Source: Trema orientale (taxonomy: Eukaryota > Streptophyta > Magnoliopsida > Rosales > Cannabaceae). Taken from it: a DNA stretch of 64,000 nucleotides. The position numbers were made by a program, and so were the translations under genes. The notes below the pieces were generated by a model. It searched no databases, was not told where the DNA came from, and was given only the letters and a program-made list of their open reading frames with translations. The stretch is from positions 947,981-1,011,980 of the forward strand of contig JXTC01000040.1 in NCBI GenBank assembly GCA_002914845.1, given 5' to 3'. Positions 1-12,312 of this stretch are shown here, in pieces (position 1 is the stretch's first letter; each line of letters starts with the position of its first letter).

Positions 1-1883
1 TTGTAATTCTCCAGAAAATAGTGAAGAACAGTGGACGTAGGCTCATCTTTTTTGGGGCTGAACCACTATAAAATTCGTGTCTCCTTGATTATTATGCTTT
101 ATCAACCCTTTTCACACACAAGCCACATCTCGTAATTTACTATATTCATTGTTGACAAAACCTCCGTCAACACTCAACTTCATTGAAGCTTTACATGTAA
201 TTTTACAAATTATAAAATAATAATGTAGATTCAAGATAGAGTATACGTAAAATTTCACTGAGGGATTTTTCTCTACATTCCGAGATTAATAATTCTTGAA
301 AGAGAAATTTGAGTGTACTATTTTTTTTTTTTTTTTGGAGTTTTAAGTATGATCAAGAGACTCGAGAGAAAAAAAAAAAAAAAAGAAGAAAGAAAGACTC
401 GAGAAAAAATGGAAACATGTCGCAAAAATCAAAAAGTAAGTTATAAGAAAAATACAAGATTATCTCTTATATTCTTGTAGTGTACAAAATGTCCACCCAT
501 TGAGTAAGTGTAGACAACGAGATATAATCAAGAAAGCTTTGATGTGCGATATTTTATATCTGAATCGATCCAAACGTCAAAAGGTATTTATTATTCCTTT
601 ATATTAATTTTACAAAAACCGTCCTTATTTGTTTCCGCTTGTGTTTATGTATATGCGTGATGTTAGGTTATTCTAGAAACTTTCTGAATCATCTTAGTAA
701 CATAGTCATAGAAATACCAACAGTGTGTTCACTTCTATGTTATCTATTTCTTCGGTTTCTAAATTTTCTATACATTGACTTTAGCTTCGTACGTACTGAT
801 CACATATATTTCATGGAGAACTCAAATATTTTTTCGGTTTGCACGCAGATCCCAATGGTCATTGGTCAGTTTCTTTTCTAGTGGTACTATTGATTATATC
901 TTTGTTAATGAGATAAATATTCATTTATAGTCACTATACTCATAGTGCAATCATCATCATATATATATATAGTAGTGCATAAAAAATTGTTACATACAAT
1001 GATCTATTAGTATTATTGTTCGTCATTCCAATTTTGTAATAGAGCTACATACTTATAGTGATCACGGTCCACAGATCAAGAGTAGTTCTCCAAAATGCAT
1101 GAACGCATATCTATTTAATTTGTCACTTCAAACAGCTTCTCTTCTCGGTTTTTGTATGACTTATTTAATTATTCATTTTTATTTTAGTTGAATTAAAATA
1201 AAGGAGAATAGTTAAAACAAACAAACAAAAGGAATATATAGTTGATGCTTGTTTCACTTTTCAAACTATTCATGACAATGTCAATTACTACAACAACCAT
1301 ATGTGATCTAGTTGCTGACGCACATAAATGGGTCCAAGCTGATGAGCATTTTTTTTTCTTTTTTGACGAAAGCTGATGAGCATATTGACTTCTTTAATTT
1401 ATATTCTTGTTTTGGTCTTCTTGAATCTATGCTGCAGCTGCGCTATCAAATTTTGTATGGACGAAAAAAATAAGAAAATTGACAGATTTGCTTTAAAAGA
1501 ATATTTGATGATTGTTCCAATATACTTCTGGAATGTGTCCATAAATTAAATTCTTGGCACTACGATCCTGTAATCAGGACCACTAGTTTTTTTATATATC
1601 TGTTGTATTAATAACTAAAGACATGGATAGTTGTTGGTTAAAAAAAAAAGAAAAAAAAATAACTCATTAAAATTTCTTCACCATTTAGGAACAATTCTTC
1701 ATGTCTCTTATACAACCGGAAATGGTTGCAACAGGTAGCTACCTAAACACGTCCAATAATACAAGTTCTATTCATGGTCAAGTCATTATCCCTTCTATAT
1801 ATGTTTTTAGGCGTATCTTTTAAAGTGATTTAACTTATACCCGGTTCATGTTGACTTTCAATATTGATCATTTTTCCTTTTTT
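1..1883. other. AT-rich spacer without a recognisable gene
   Basis: The stretch is AT-rich with several A or T homopolymer runs. No open frame resembles a known protein and the only ORF above 60 codons (639-881, plus) is low-complexity and hydrophobic. I see no coding exon. Confidence 0.6.
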
Positions 1884-1892
1884 TTTTATTAT

Positions 1893-2421
1893 GGAAAAAT
1901 CCCAGAAACACCCCTATATTAACTAAATATCACATTTAACCATTTGTTATTATAAAACCCAAAAATATTAATCTATTTTCTAAAACAAGAAAAAGAGTAA
2001 TCCCCCTTCTCTTTTTGGTAAAATTTTTTATTTTTGAATTTTTTATTAAAATAATGGTAATACTCTTAGGATATTGATATATAAACAAATCTTCTTTTTT
2101 TAATTTTTTCAAAAAAATAATATCTTAAAACTTATTTTAAAAAAAATCGATCGTGCAATATTTTTCTATAATTGAACAAAACGGTGTGATTTTCTTTTTA
2201 AAAAAAAATTAATTAGATAATAGATAGTGTTTGGTAACAGGTTTTTGAAAGAAATGTAAAGTATTTTTTATTTTCACATTACAAGTTTGATCCCAAGGCT
2301 AAAAATGTGCACATGATATTTTTTTTACTTGTTTTGAAAAATAAATGGATACTTTTGGGTTTTCCAACAAATAGTTGTGATATTTAGCCGTATAGATCAG
2401 GTGTGTTTTTGGGATTATTCG
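1893..2421. mobile_element. Mutator-type MITE, 529 bp, with 9-bp target duplication
   Basis: The ends are inverted copies of each other. The left end starts GGAAAAATCCC and the reverse complement of the right end starts CGAATAATCCC. The similarity runs about 70 bp inward through blocks containing AAATATCAC and AAACCCAAAA. The element is flanked on both sides by TTTTATTAT (1884-1892 and 2422-2430), a perfect 9-bp duplication, the length typical of Mutator-like elements. There is no coding capacity, so it is non-autonomous. The T-rich duplicated sequence lowers its information content, but it sits exactly at both TIR edges. Confidence 0.72.
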
Positions 2422-4212
2422 TTTTATTATTTATAATTTGAGTACTCTATTTAAAATCTAAAGGTTGAGTGCATGGAGCATGAAAAGGGCTAGCATAAAC
2501 TGAAACACGATAGTAGCATATTATTTCTTGTAAATCATAATTATAATCAATATTTTGATATATTGAGAGCGAGGAAGGTGAAAACTTGTTGCATATGCAA
2601 TTATCCTCTGGTTTCCCATCAGTTTTCATAAATAACAAAATATTATCCCCTCAAATTGGCTAAGAGAAATTGTGGTATATGACTACTTTTTGAAATTTGT
2701 TTAAGTTTATGTCCATCAATTTTATGTTATAGTTAAATATCCAAATTTTTAAAAACAATCAGCTGGTGAATATTTGAATTCTCGATTTTGCCCTTACTTA
2801 TTTTGTTCAGTTTTTTTTTTTCGTTTTTTTTTCTCGATTTCTTCTTCTCTCTATCTCTCTTTCTTTTCTCTTTCTCTCTCTATTTTTTGGTTCTTCTTTC
2901 TCTCTCTTGTTTTTCTTCTTGTTCGACCATTGATTTATTCAGAAAATTTATTCCTGGATGTTGATTGTTTTGCGTGAATCTTCAGCCAAATTATGTGTGT
3001 TTGCCTCCTTTATTTGCTTCTTTTTCTTCTTCTTCTTCTTTTCCGGTACCCGTGGAGTTTTCCAGTGATTCTTGTTCATTTCTCTTTGGATCAGTCAATT
3101 TTGATCTTTGATTTTGATCTTGTTTAGGTATGTATTATTTTCTTGATTTTGTATCTTGTTTATTTAGAATCATATGTATAATTTTGTGTGGATTCTATTA
3201 TGTTGTGTTTTTGGGGATTTTGAACTTTATTGTTAATTTGTATTGCAATAATTATTATTATTTGTGTAATCTAGTTTTTCGCAGGTCTGAGTAGCTATTT
3301 TTAATTTCATGTGTGTTTTGGAATGATTTTTCGTAATTGGTATTGGTTCATCAATTTTTTGTCGTGGTATGTAATTTTTATCGTGGTTTATATGATTTTT
3401 GTGATAGTATATGCATTGTGTATTAATTTTAGAGATTTATATTTTCTTTAGTAATTTGTATTATAATTGATCTTAATTCATGTATAATCTTATTTTTTTT
3501 TGTTAGGTTTGAGTAGCTATTTCTATTCTCCTTTGTGTTTTGAATTTTTTTTAATCGGTAATAGTTTATTAATTTTTAGTCGTGGTATATGTTATATTTA
3601 TAGTGGTATATGTGATCTGTTTCGTGGTATATGATATTACTGTTCACTAGTGTTTGTTGATGAATATATTCTGCATTTCTTGTTTGGTTCATATATATTT
3701 GGTTTTGGTATATGTGTTTTTTGTATTGGTATATGTATTTTTTGTTATTATTGATTAAGATTGTTCAATACTCTTATTTGGCTCATATTCTGCATTTATT
3801 GTTTTCTGTTTTGGTTTTTTTTTTTTGGTAGTATATAGTTCTTTGTGTTTAGTACATGGATATTTTAACTTAGTATATGTATGTATCTACTTCCTGAACC
3901 ATTAGATGTGATTTTTTTTTTAATGTTTGTTTCTTAGTTTCTTCATACAGATTCATATACTGATTATAAAGTTGATCAAGATGGAAATTTTAAGTGCCTA
4001 TTTATGGTACATGTTTTTTTTTAATGTATGTTATTTTTCTGTTTTGATTTTTTGTGGTACATGATTTTTCGTATTTAGTACATGGATTTTCTAATTTGGT
4101 ACATCTTGATATGTACCTACTGAACCAGTACGTGTGATTTTTTATTTTCTAAAGTTAGTTTCTTCGTGTAGGTTCATATATTGATTATGAAGGTGATAAA
4201 GATGGGAATTTC

Positions 4213-4568
4213 TTGTACCTTTTTATGGCATTTGGAGTTTCGATTAAAGGTTGGCGTCATTATAAGCCGATTATATCAGTTGATGTGACCTTTTTGACAT
4301 CGCATTTCTATAGTATACAATTCATCGCTTATCGGTTGATGTGCCAGAATTCAATAAAGAACAACTTGTTCTTCCACCAAAGACTGAAAAAGCCAGTGTT
4401 GGTAGGCCAAAAAAGAAAAGGATTCTTTCAGCTCGTGAGTTTAAGAAGAAAAATCAAGTCAAGTGCAGTCAATACAAGCAATTTGGCCGCACTCGAAAAA
4501 CTTGTCGAAATCTAATTCATGCTGAATTATGTGTTCCAAAGAGGAAGAAAAGCTGTGGGGATCAATAG
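4213..4568 (+). pseudogene. MULE transposase remnant with large internal deletion
   Basis: Two frames carry pieces of a Mutator-like transposase. The first frame (about 4213-4310) reads GVSIKGWRHYKPIISVDVTF, matching the start of the MULE catalytic domain, where the family reads roughly 'GASI(R/K)G(F/W)R..(R/K)PVI.VDGTFL'. The second frame (4341-4565) reads LPPKTEKASVGRPKKKRILS and then a zinc-knuckle-like tail, CSQYKQFGRTRKTC. That is the usual C-terminal end of these transposases, with one knuckle cysteine changed to tyrosine. Everything between, including most of the DDE catalytic core, is missing. A frameshift separates the two pieces. No functional protein is possible. Confidence 0.72.
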
Positions 4569-5316
4569 ACTCTTTTTATTTATTTTGTAGTTTGTTTTGT
4601 TATCAAACAGAGAATTTCTTTTTTTTTTCCCCATATTTTGGTACATGAAATTTTGGTCGTGGTATATAGAAATTTTTTCATGGTGTATGAGATTATGTAC
4701 CCAATTCAGATTCATTATATTGAGATATTGGATATTTTTATTTTTTTTATGTGTTCTTACACAATAAACTTTTGATCATGGTATATAGAGCTATATACTA
4801 GATTCATAACTTTAAGTATACAATATTGTTACTTTGTTTCTAGGTGTTCTCACACTTTCAGGTTCATGAATTTTTGGTTTTGGTATATGAAATTTTTATC
4901 ATAGTATATGAGGTTGTATACTAGTTTTGTTAATTTAGATATTTGATATTGTTAATTTGTTTCTAGGTGTTCTCACTTTCAGGTACATACATTTTTGGTC
5001 TTGATATATAGAATTTTGTCATGGTATATGAGGTTATATACTAGTTTCGTTAATTTAGATATTTGATATTGTTATTTTATTAATTTCTACCTGCTCTCAC
5101 ACTTTCAGGTACATGAATTTTTGTTCTTAGCATATTAAAATTTCGTCATAGTATATGAAGCTATATACCATGCTACATATATACCGTGTTCGAAATTATA
5201 TGAATGATTATGATTTACTTATATATACATTATGGTATTTGAGCATATATATGGACATCTGTATATAGGGTACTGTGACAAATGGTGTTTGCTTGGTGCT
5301 GATTTGATGCACTCTA

Positions 5317-5775
5317 TTATTTTCTCAAAGGAGACTCTACCCCAATGGTAGTCCTCCGACATCCAATCAATGTCCATGTCAACATTCTTAGTTTTAATAT
5401 ATTCTTATTGAGCCAATTAAAAAGGTCTCCAACTATATACAGCTTGCAGAGCTTTATCATCATTTCATCATTGTTGCCACCATATGATTCAAACTTGTCT
5501 CTAATCTCCTTCTTTTTCACTCTCTTTCATAGGGAGAAAATTTTTCTGAAACCCTCTTTACTTTGTAGTTTATGTTCCTTCAAGTCAATTAGTTATTTAG
5601 CCTTGAGCCCCATAATTGTTATGTATAGCTTCAAACCAAACACGTATTTTTCTCCATTGATGTTGAACCATGCTTCATCACTATTGGGGCATGGTATGGA
5701 TTTTCGAATTAAGTTGTGAATAGGTTGTGAGATGCTCTTTATGACCCTCATATCAATCAACCAAAGCATATCCAC
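5317..5775 (-). pseudogene. DUF1985-like fragment inside the MULE
   Basis: Read on the minus strand, 5775-5593 gives EAWFNINGEKYVFGLKLYI followed by IMGLKAK, which resembles the DUF1985 core (a '..WF.I.G....FGL.E....TGL.C' pattern). After a stop and frame change, 5520-5317 gives MKKKEIRDKFES, then DEMMIKLCKLYIVGDLFNW, resembling the second half of the domain. DUF1985 proteins in plants are commonly fused to ULP1-type cysteine protease domains and carried by MULEs. No ULP1 catalytic segment is visible here. The fragment is antisense to the transposase scrap. The family call rests on pattern similarity, so it is moderate. Confidence 0.5.
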
Positions 5776-7879
5776 TTGAATCGTCTTTGTTGCTCTATAC
5801 TCATCTTGTCATGGATGAGTTGCAGTATGTTTATCTTTGAACATATTTGTATTTTCTTAGGTTCTGGCCAGTTAGTCTTTGGTATAATATACTCTATTAT
5901 AGTGGAATCTGCAAATCAATGAACCAAATACAAAAGGTTTTGAATAAAGCACATAAACTTATAAGAAAAACACAAATTAAAGTGGTACTGAAAAATTTAT
6001 GAACCACTATGAAAAATTCATGAACTAAGATATAAAAATTATGAACCACTAAAAAAATTTCATGAACCAAACAGAATTGGATATTACATAAACTTGTCCT
6101 TTAAAATCCATGAACCATATAGAAAATTCATCTACTTAAGAGAAATCTAATATGCATGTACAGATTAACACATTAATACATTAATAAGTCCAAAGGACAT
6201 AATAAGTCCACATAAGTACATACAGAAACATATCACAATACACACATGTTAACATAAAGCACATACAAAATTAATATACCACAACACAAATCCATATACC
6301 AAATTGAAATAGTTTTGAACCACAAATAAGTCTTATGACAAAACTTTATAAATGACTTGAAATCTAGTTCAACACAACATAAAATTCACACATAGAAGAT
6401 TTGTTTAGCACTTACCAAATAAATCATGTACTAAACTATGCGTGGAACCTAAAATCTGGGAACCATGTACCCTAAATGAAAAAATATAAAAGAGAAAAGA
6501 ATCTAAACTATTTGAACCCTAAGTAATAACCATGTACCCAAAAATCTGTGAACTATGTATGAGTTTTTCTTATAATTACTAAAGCAACCAATAAAATTCA
6601 AGAATATTAGTCCCGTGGGTATTTTGGTCGCTTATCCACTTCTCCAATATAAAGTTCCATGGTACAATTCATTAAAAAAAAAAAAAAAAGCTTATTTGCT
6701 AAATCCTTATATAAGAGCCATATAATGATCAACTCTACAGAAATGTATATGGATCAATAGTCAATCACTATAAACTTATGTGCCTATATTGATAGTAGTA
6801 GGTAGTAACACTAACACTTTAATCTGACTTATAAGTATACTCGTAGTTTAGAAGTCTAAAATTATAAAATTCTAATCTTGATTATAAAAAATATGTCTAT
6901 GAACAATTAACTTGTCACCAAATAAAAAGTAAATTCTTTAATCAACACATTGTTGCATAAGCCAATTTTGAAATATGTATTTCAGGACTTTTTCTTTGGG
7001 TTCTTGAGTAAAATGTGTCTAAGCTAGTCGTGTAATAATTTTTTTCTAAAGATCAGAATGTCATAACATACATTTTCATCTATTTTATTATATGAACCAT
7101 GTACCAAATGACTTTAGTGTATGAACTGAAGAGATTAAACATTCTAACTTGTACAACATCTCTTTTTGTCATTTTATCAAACACTTGATATGCACAACAT
7201 TTATAACAAACAGTTATGATCCATTTTCTCAAATTATGAACCCAAAAATATATGTACCATTACTTAAATTTATAAGAATATAAACCATGAACTAGAAAAT
7301 GAATGTAAACCAATATAACAAAATCAAACTCAAAATCGCAAGATTCGAGCTCATAATATCATTTGAGTATGATTATATACCAATTTAAAAAATTTATGTA
7401 CCAAATTCATATACTTAACAAAAATCCAAGAATCACGATGATGCATATACACCAAAACACACATATATACACATATATAATTCATGATAATGGAGTAGAA
7501 ATATGCACCTCTGCGATAATGAATTGGAGCTGCCATCAATGGAGTTTTTTTCTACGGAATGAACCTTAGCTTTAGCATTTCGAAATGAATCCTGGCTTTC
7601 GTCAATCGAAATTTTAGTTTGGATGAAGAGTGAGTGAGAAAATTTTTGACGATCGGAAAAATTTTCAGAGAACGAGGAAAACTGGGTGAGAAAATGACGA
7701 CTTCTTTGATAAAATGAAGAAAATGGTGACGAAAAAGATTCTGATGAATCAGGGGTATTTTTGGTCTTTAATTTCCAACGGGCCTTTAGTTGGTCATAAG
7801 CCTATAAAAACTGGGTTGTAGTCATAAACTGAAATTGGGCCAAACTTTTGGATATATATCTAGTCGCCCCATTGGCTAA

Positions 7880-8483
7880 TTGCTACAAATTTCACCATTT
7901 TATCTTATTGGGTCAAAATTGACATAGAAAAAGATAAAATTATCCTCCTCTAATTAAACTTGTAACCAAACAAATAAAACTGAAAAAAGAAATAACAAAT
8001 AGTAGAGGATAGAAAATAAAAATGAGTAAAAATAAAAAGATCTAGTGAATTAAAAGTCTTAGATAAATTTTTTCAATTAATGTTGGTCTAATTAATTGTA
8101 TTTAGGCAAGGGTACTTATCTTGGTCATTTAAAAAATAATTCTCACTTAATTTTAACCTAATTAAACAGAAAAATGACATTCGTACTGATTTGTTAATCT
8201 GAGAGGATAATATTTTTGCTATTTATGAAAATTAAAGGAATATATATTAAGCATTTCATCAAATTAATATTTGTGTTATTATATATCCCTATAATTTAAA
8301 GTCAAAGAAATATTAGTAGTCCCCAACGAGTTTCACAGGACACAACCAGCACCTAGCAAGCGGTTAAATTATTCAAAGAGCCCTCATCACCGCATATTAT
8401 AAATAGAGGATGAGTTATACAGATCCCCAAATTCTCAACAACCATGATGTGAAGTTTATATATCATTAATACATTACTAATGG
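7880..8483. other. Spacer between the MULE and the 3' end of NAP1
   Basis: AT-rich, no open frame of note. The part nearest 8483 should hold the NAP1 3' UTR and poly(A) signals on the minus strand; no specific site can be assigned with confidence. Confidence 0.5.
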
Positions 8484-11400
8484 CTAGCTGAGGCCATTGT
8501 TGCTGGCACGCTCACCTTGCGGACCTTCCCCAGCTGTATAACCACCTTCCTTTGAAGGGGGGGAAAAAGTGTCAAAACAAAAATTATCACACATTGAATA
8601 AAAGTATCATGATGAATGATAGTAGATTGGTTAGAAACTATATATACCTTCTTCCAGCCCTTGAACTCCTTGTCCTCATCTTCATGATCATCATCCTCCT
8701 CGTCGTTGTCATCATCATCATCATCTTCCATATCTTCGAAATCATCCCCTTGAACAGCCTCCCCAGTAAACCATGAAACGGCATGTGGAATGATTTCGTC
8801 TCGAATTGTTGAACTATAAATAGCACGAGATCATATATAATATATAGCTTAGAAATTGATAAATGCAAATGGTAAAATTAGAACTCCACGTTTGACATTA
8901 ATTGACTTTGGAATTTAAACATCTTGGGACAATTTAACATAGCAAAGTGTGTTTTACATGATTCGAAAAAATGTTTAAACTTTGATATATAAAGAATGTA
9001 GTATATCAGATCTACTTCACATTACATATCCAATCAATGACCAACAACAATATATTATAAGTAAAGGACTACTCTAAATTATTGTTTCACTCAACTCTAC
9101 TGCCTATAAGTGAGTGATTGCTTAATTAAGAGTCCTGCAACTAAGGAAAAAAGATATATGAGGAGAAGCATTAAATCCGCTATTCCTTCACCTTTTTTAA
9201 TAATATTATAAAGCATAATAAAGTCCGCATGTTAAACATGAGACAGAACAAAGGAAAAATAGATTTAACACTTCTCAAGATAAATAGCACATGGAGGATT
9301 ACCCAATGTCGTAGTCCTGCTCTATTTGAGTCTTGAGATCTTCACCCTGCCAATAAATATATCAAACATAATTTAAAAAAAAAAAAAGCATCTAAGTGAT
9401 ATTGAAAGTAAACTAGCCACTTCATCATATTGATCATTTCATTAGTATAGAATCTTACATCTTCTTCATCAAAATCATCATCATCATCTTCAGGGATCTG
9501 AGGAGGGTTGAAGAAATTGAAGAAGCTGGGGCAGTTTTCAGTCTTAGTGATGGCCTTGGCATTTTTTGATCCAGTACTTTTTCTCAACTTCTTCTTTAAA
9601 ATCCTCTTAGTTGAGCATCCCCCAGGATACCATTCAATCTCGGTCCTATACAAGGTAACCCAACATATACGAAGAGGTGGTGAAAAAATATAACATTTTC
9701 TCTCTACAACAATTGAAATCAAATTTACATACCCAATTGCCTTCTCTAAGAGGGGCTCATGATCATCTTCAACCATGTGATACGTTTTTGTCAGGACAGA
9801 ATTTTTGAAGTAAGGATTAGGATCAAAGAAGAAATCCAGCTTGAATCCTTTAGGATTTTCAATCTTACACCACTTAATATCTTTGAGATACTTGAGAGTT
9901 CCCTCATCAAGCTCTGAGATCTATGTCAGGAACAGCATATATATATGTCATACTTAATGTTTGTTTGGGATAAATTCTATACTTGTACTTTTTAATAAAA
10001 ATAAATGTCTTATCTCTTATGAATTTTGAGAGTAATATTTATCTGAACACTTTTATTAAAAGTGACTTTTGAATCCTAAAAGATAATTAAAAATTATGCC
10101 AAATAAGCCCTTATAATCAATTTTACAAATGAACAAATTAATTGTGAATACCTTAGATAGCTCCTTACCTCCTCAGCCAATACTTTATTAGTCTTCATTG
10201 CATTAAGCCAAAATTCAGGTACTCCTCTATGATCTGCACTATAACATCTAATATCAAATACAAGTGAATACCCAAACGTAATAAAATTATGACTCTTCAA
10301 TATACGTACCTTCATTTACTTTATCTCCTTGATCCATTGCACTTTCATTTGTAATTCTATCAACTTCAACAATGCCATTAACAATCTCATATCTCTGATA
10401 CCAACAGTTGAATTAAGCAAAAATGTTAAATACAGCTTAGAAACATGAAGGTCATATATATATATATATGCAATAGGTTTTTTTTTTTTTTACATGTTCA
10501 TAGGTATTGTTTTGTCCAATTAAATTTCATCACGCACGTATATCTTTTCATGGTAAAAAATGAAGAGATAAAAATATTAAATAATGAATATTTATTTTTA
10601 TTATTTTTTTTCAACTACCCAAATTATGATAGTTGTTAGATAGTAATGCAACAACTAACAAAAATTAACTATGGATAGGTAAAAAAAAATACATATTGGA
10701 TTGGAAACCTATATATAAATATATATCACTAGAACGACATAATCAAATTAACTAAAAGTGACATAAATGTCACACATTAATCATAGGCTAAATATAAACC
10801 TTTCTCTATTTCTAGACCTCTAAGCTGAAAAAAGCGTTATGAAATTGTAACAATAACGTGAATTTGATTAAAAAGAACTAATTAATGCTTATTAAATCCC
10901 ACAAACCTTTGTGTAAAAGGGTTCATAAAGCTTCTGGTATTTAGCTTCCAGTGCTGCTCTCTCCTCGAAAAATTTGGCCTCCAACTCATCATGTTGGCCC
11001 TGCAAAATAAGTTGACGTAAGGTTACTAGCGTAGCGTTTTTCTATTAATTAGTCAAAGTAATTTATCAAAATAAAACACAAATATTAAGGTCCAAAGTTC
11101 CAGACCACGCCTCATGTCTTCAGTCAAAACATATATGACCGGGGAAAAAAAAAAAAAAAACAAGTATATATAGACTATAGTGCATTATTAATCAGGCATT
11201 TCAACTCGGTATATATTATCAAACCATCATATACAAGATTATCAGTTATCATATATCCATTCGACCCAATCTATAATAATCTAGAACAAAATTAATAGCA
11301 AATATTTCCCTCAAATTTATTACTAAATTATGAAACATATATATATATATATTAAGGATATTAATAAGGCTTAGAGCAAATTTATAAGCAACCTGAATCT

Positions 11401-12075
11401 CTCTCAAAACCTCGACACGATTCCGGACCCCCGGTGACAAAGTTTCCAATATATCCAAGCGCTTGCCAGTACCCGGACTCTCAACCCTATCCTGGAACAA
11501 CATGCACTACCACTATGATATAATTCAAGTACTAACCCAACATTATTACTCTAATTAGTTCATTTCATTTTCACCTTTCTGCTTGTCTAGAGAAAAAGGT
11601 AGCTAGTATATAGCTAAAAAAAAAAAAAAAACTCAAACCACATTCACAAGCGAAGTAAAATGTACATTATCTTGTGCAACATTTAATATAACATATATAT
11701 TATATATATATATAAAGCTTGCCTTGATATGAGCATTAACAAGACCAGCAGTACGGTCTTCCTTGCTAAGCGCTATATACATATATACATAATACAGGAA
11801 ACAATAAACATAGGGAGAGTGATTAGATAATAATTGTAAGATAAATGACAAAGAGAGTGAGAGGTCGACGTGACTGTCGTAAAGCATATTACAAAACATT
11901 TATATATATACATAGGCTTTGGATATAGTGTACTTGACAGGATAAACATGACCCATATTCCCGTCAAGAGAGGACATCGATCCTTGCCCATATATATAGA
12001 GAGAGAGAGAGAGGCACCAAGATCGGAGTCGGACATGTCGAAGTCATGATATTTAATACTGTTGGTGGTGCTCAT
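8484..12075 (-). CDS. NAP1: Nucleosome assembly protein 1 (histone H2A/H2B chaperone), 363 aa
   Basis: NAP1 proteins bind histones H2A-H2B, carry them between cytoplasm and nucleus, and help assemble nucleosomes. Eleven exons join in frame: 12075-12018, 11772-11723, 11491-11393, 10999-10907, 10394-10310, 10224-10169, 9920-9733, 9645-9459, 9346-9303, 8813-8648, 8549-8484. Diagnostic stretches are [20 protein letters not shown] (dimerisation helix region), [49 protein letters not shown], and [20 protein letters not shown], followed by an acidic run. The start ATG at 12075 fits the family's short N-terminus; an in-frame ATG 13 codons later is an alternative. Two oddities stand out. Intron 2 begins GC, not GT. 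The C-terminus ends NNGLS, without the lysine-rich segment and the CaaX-type cysteine seen in Arabidopsis NAP1;1. A TATA-like element lies about 225 bp upstream. Product very sure, exon edges fairly sure. Confidence 0.92.
10474..10696 (+). mobile_element. T-tract MITE inside NAP1 intron 4
   Basis: The left end reads TAGGT followed by a T run, then ACATGTTCATAGGTAT. The right end, read inverted, is TATGT followed by a T run, then ACCTATCCATAGTTA. These are imperfect TIRs built around an interrupted AGGT-(T)n-ACCTAT motif. Internal sequence matches the copy at 21075-21226 on the opposite strand (shared blocks around CCAATTAAA and TATTAAATAATGAATATTTA). It lies wholly between exons 10999-10907 and 10394-10310, so it should be spliced out. 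Confidence 0.6.
11492..11722 (-). other. GC-AG intron of NAP1
   Basis: The upstream exon ends ATCAAG and the intron starts GCAAGC; the acceptor is TTCCAG before GATAGG. Joining there keeps the frame and gives AHIKDRVESPG leading into the conserved [19 protein letters not shown] stretch. Reading on to the next GT in the intron would add a hydrophobic run unlike the family. AG|GCAAG is the usual context of the minor GC-AG intron class. Confidence 0.72.
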
Positions 12076-12300
12076 TTCTTGAGAATGTTCGGATAAAACC
12101 GAAGGGGCAAATGCAGGAATCAGACACAAGGAAAGTGCGTGGGGCCCACTTCGTGTGATGTGTCTCTCTCTCCCGCCACCACTTTCGTATTTTACATGCC
12201 GGATCTTTCGAGTCTTAATTACCATATACAAGTGGTTTCGTACGGAGAGATCGTCTGGCACAAAAAAACCCAATGCGCTGTCGATCCAAGAGCCAATTTT

Positions 12301-12312
12301 GATATATATATC
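12301..12312 (-). promoter_or_regulatory. Candidate TATA element of NAP1
   Basis: A GATATATATATC block sits about 225 bp upstream of the NAP1 start codon on the minus strand, a reasonable spacing for a TATA element plus a short 5' UTR. TATA-like strings are common in such AT-rich DNA, so this is only a candidate. Confidence 0.3.

Larger units (their letters stand above)
2664..7870. mobile_element. Decayed Mutator-like element, 5.2 kb, perfect 9-bp target duplication
   Basis: The sequence ATTGGCTAA occurs directly at 2655-2663 and 7871-7879, and the enclosed ends are weakly inverted. The left end reads GTGGTATATGAC followed by a block with AGTTTATG; the right end, read inverted, starts GGGGCGACTAGATATATA and has the matching CAGTTTATGAC block. 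The left arm (about 3300-5200) is crowded with GGTATATG and GGTACATG motifs, and the right arm (about 5900-7500) with their complements such as CATGAACC and CATGTACC, so the subterminal arms mirror each other. Between them are a transposase scrap on the plus strand and a DUF1985-like scrap on the minus strand. The 9-bp duplication, transposase type and DUF1985 cargo all fit a Mutator-like element of the kind that carries ULP1/DUF1985 genes. It is inactive. Confidence 0.75.

Noticed and set aside
2774..2977. 67-codon ORF of Phe, Ser and Leu
   Set aside because: It derives from a T/TC-rich tract near the MULE left end; low-complexity artefact.
5345..5719. 124-codon plus-strand ORF
   Set aside because: It is antisense to the DUF1985-like fragment and its protein resembles nothing known.
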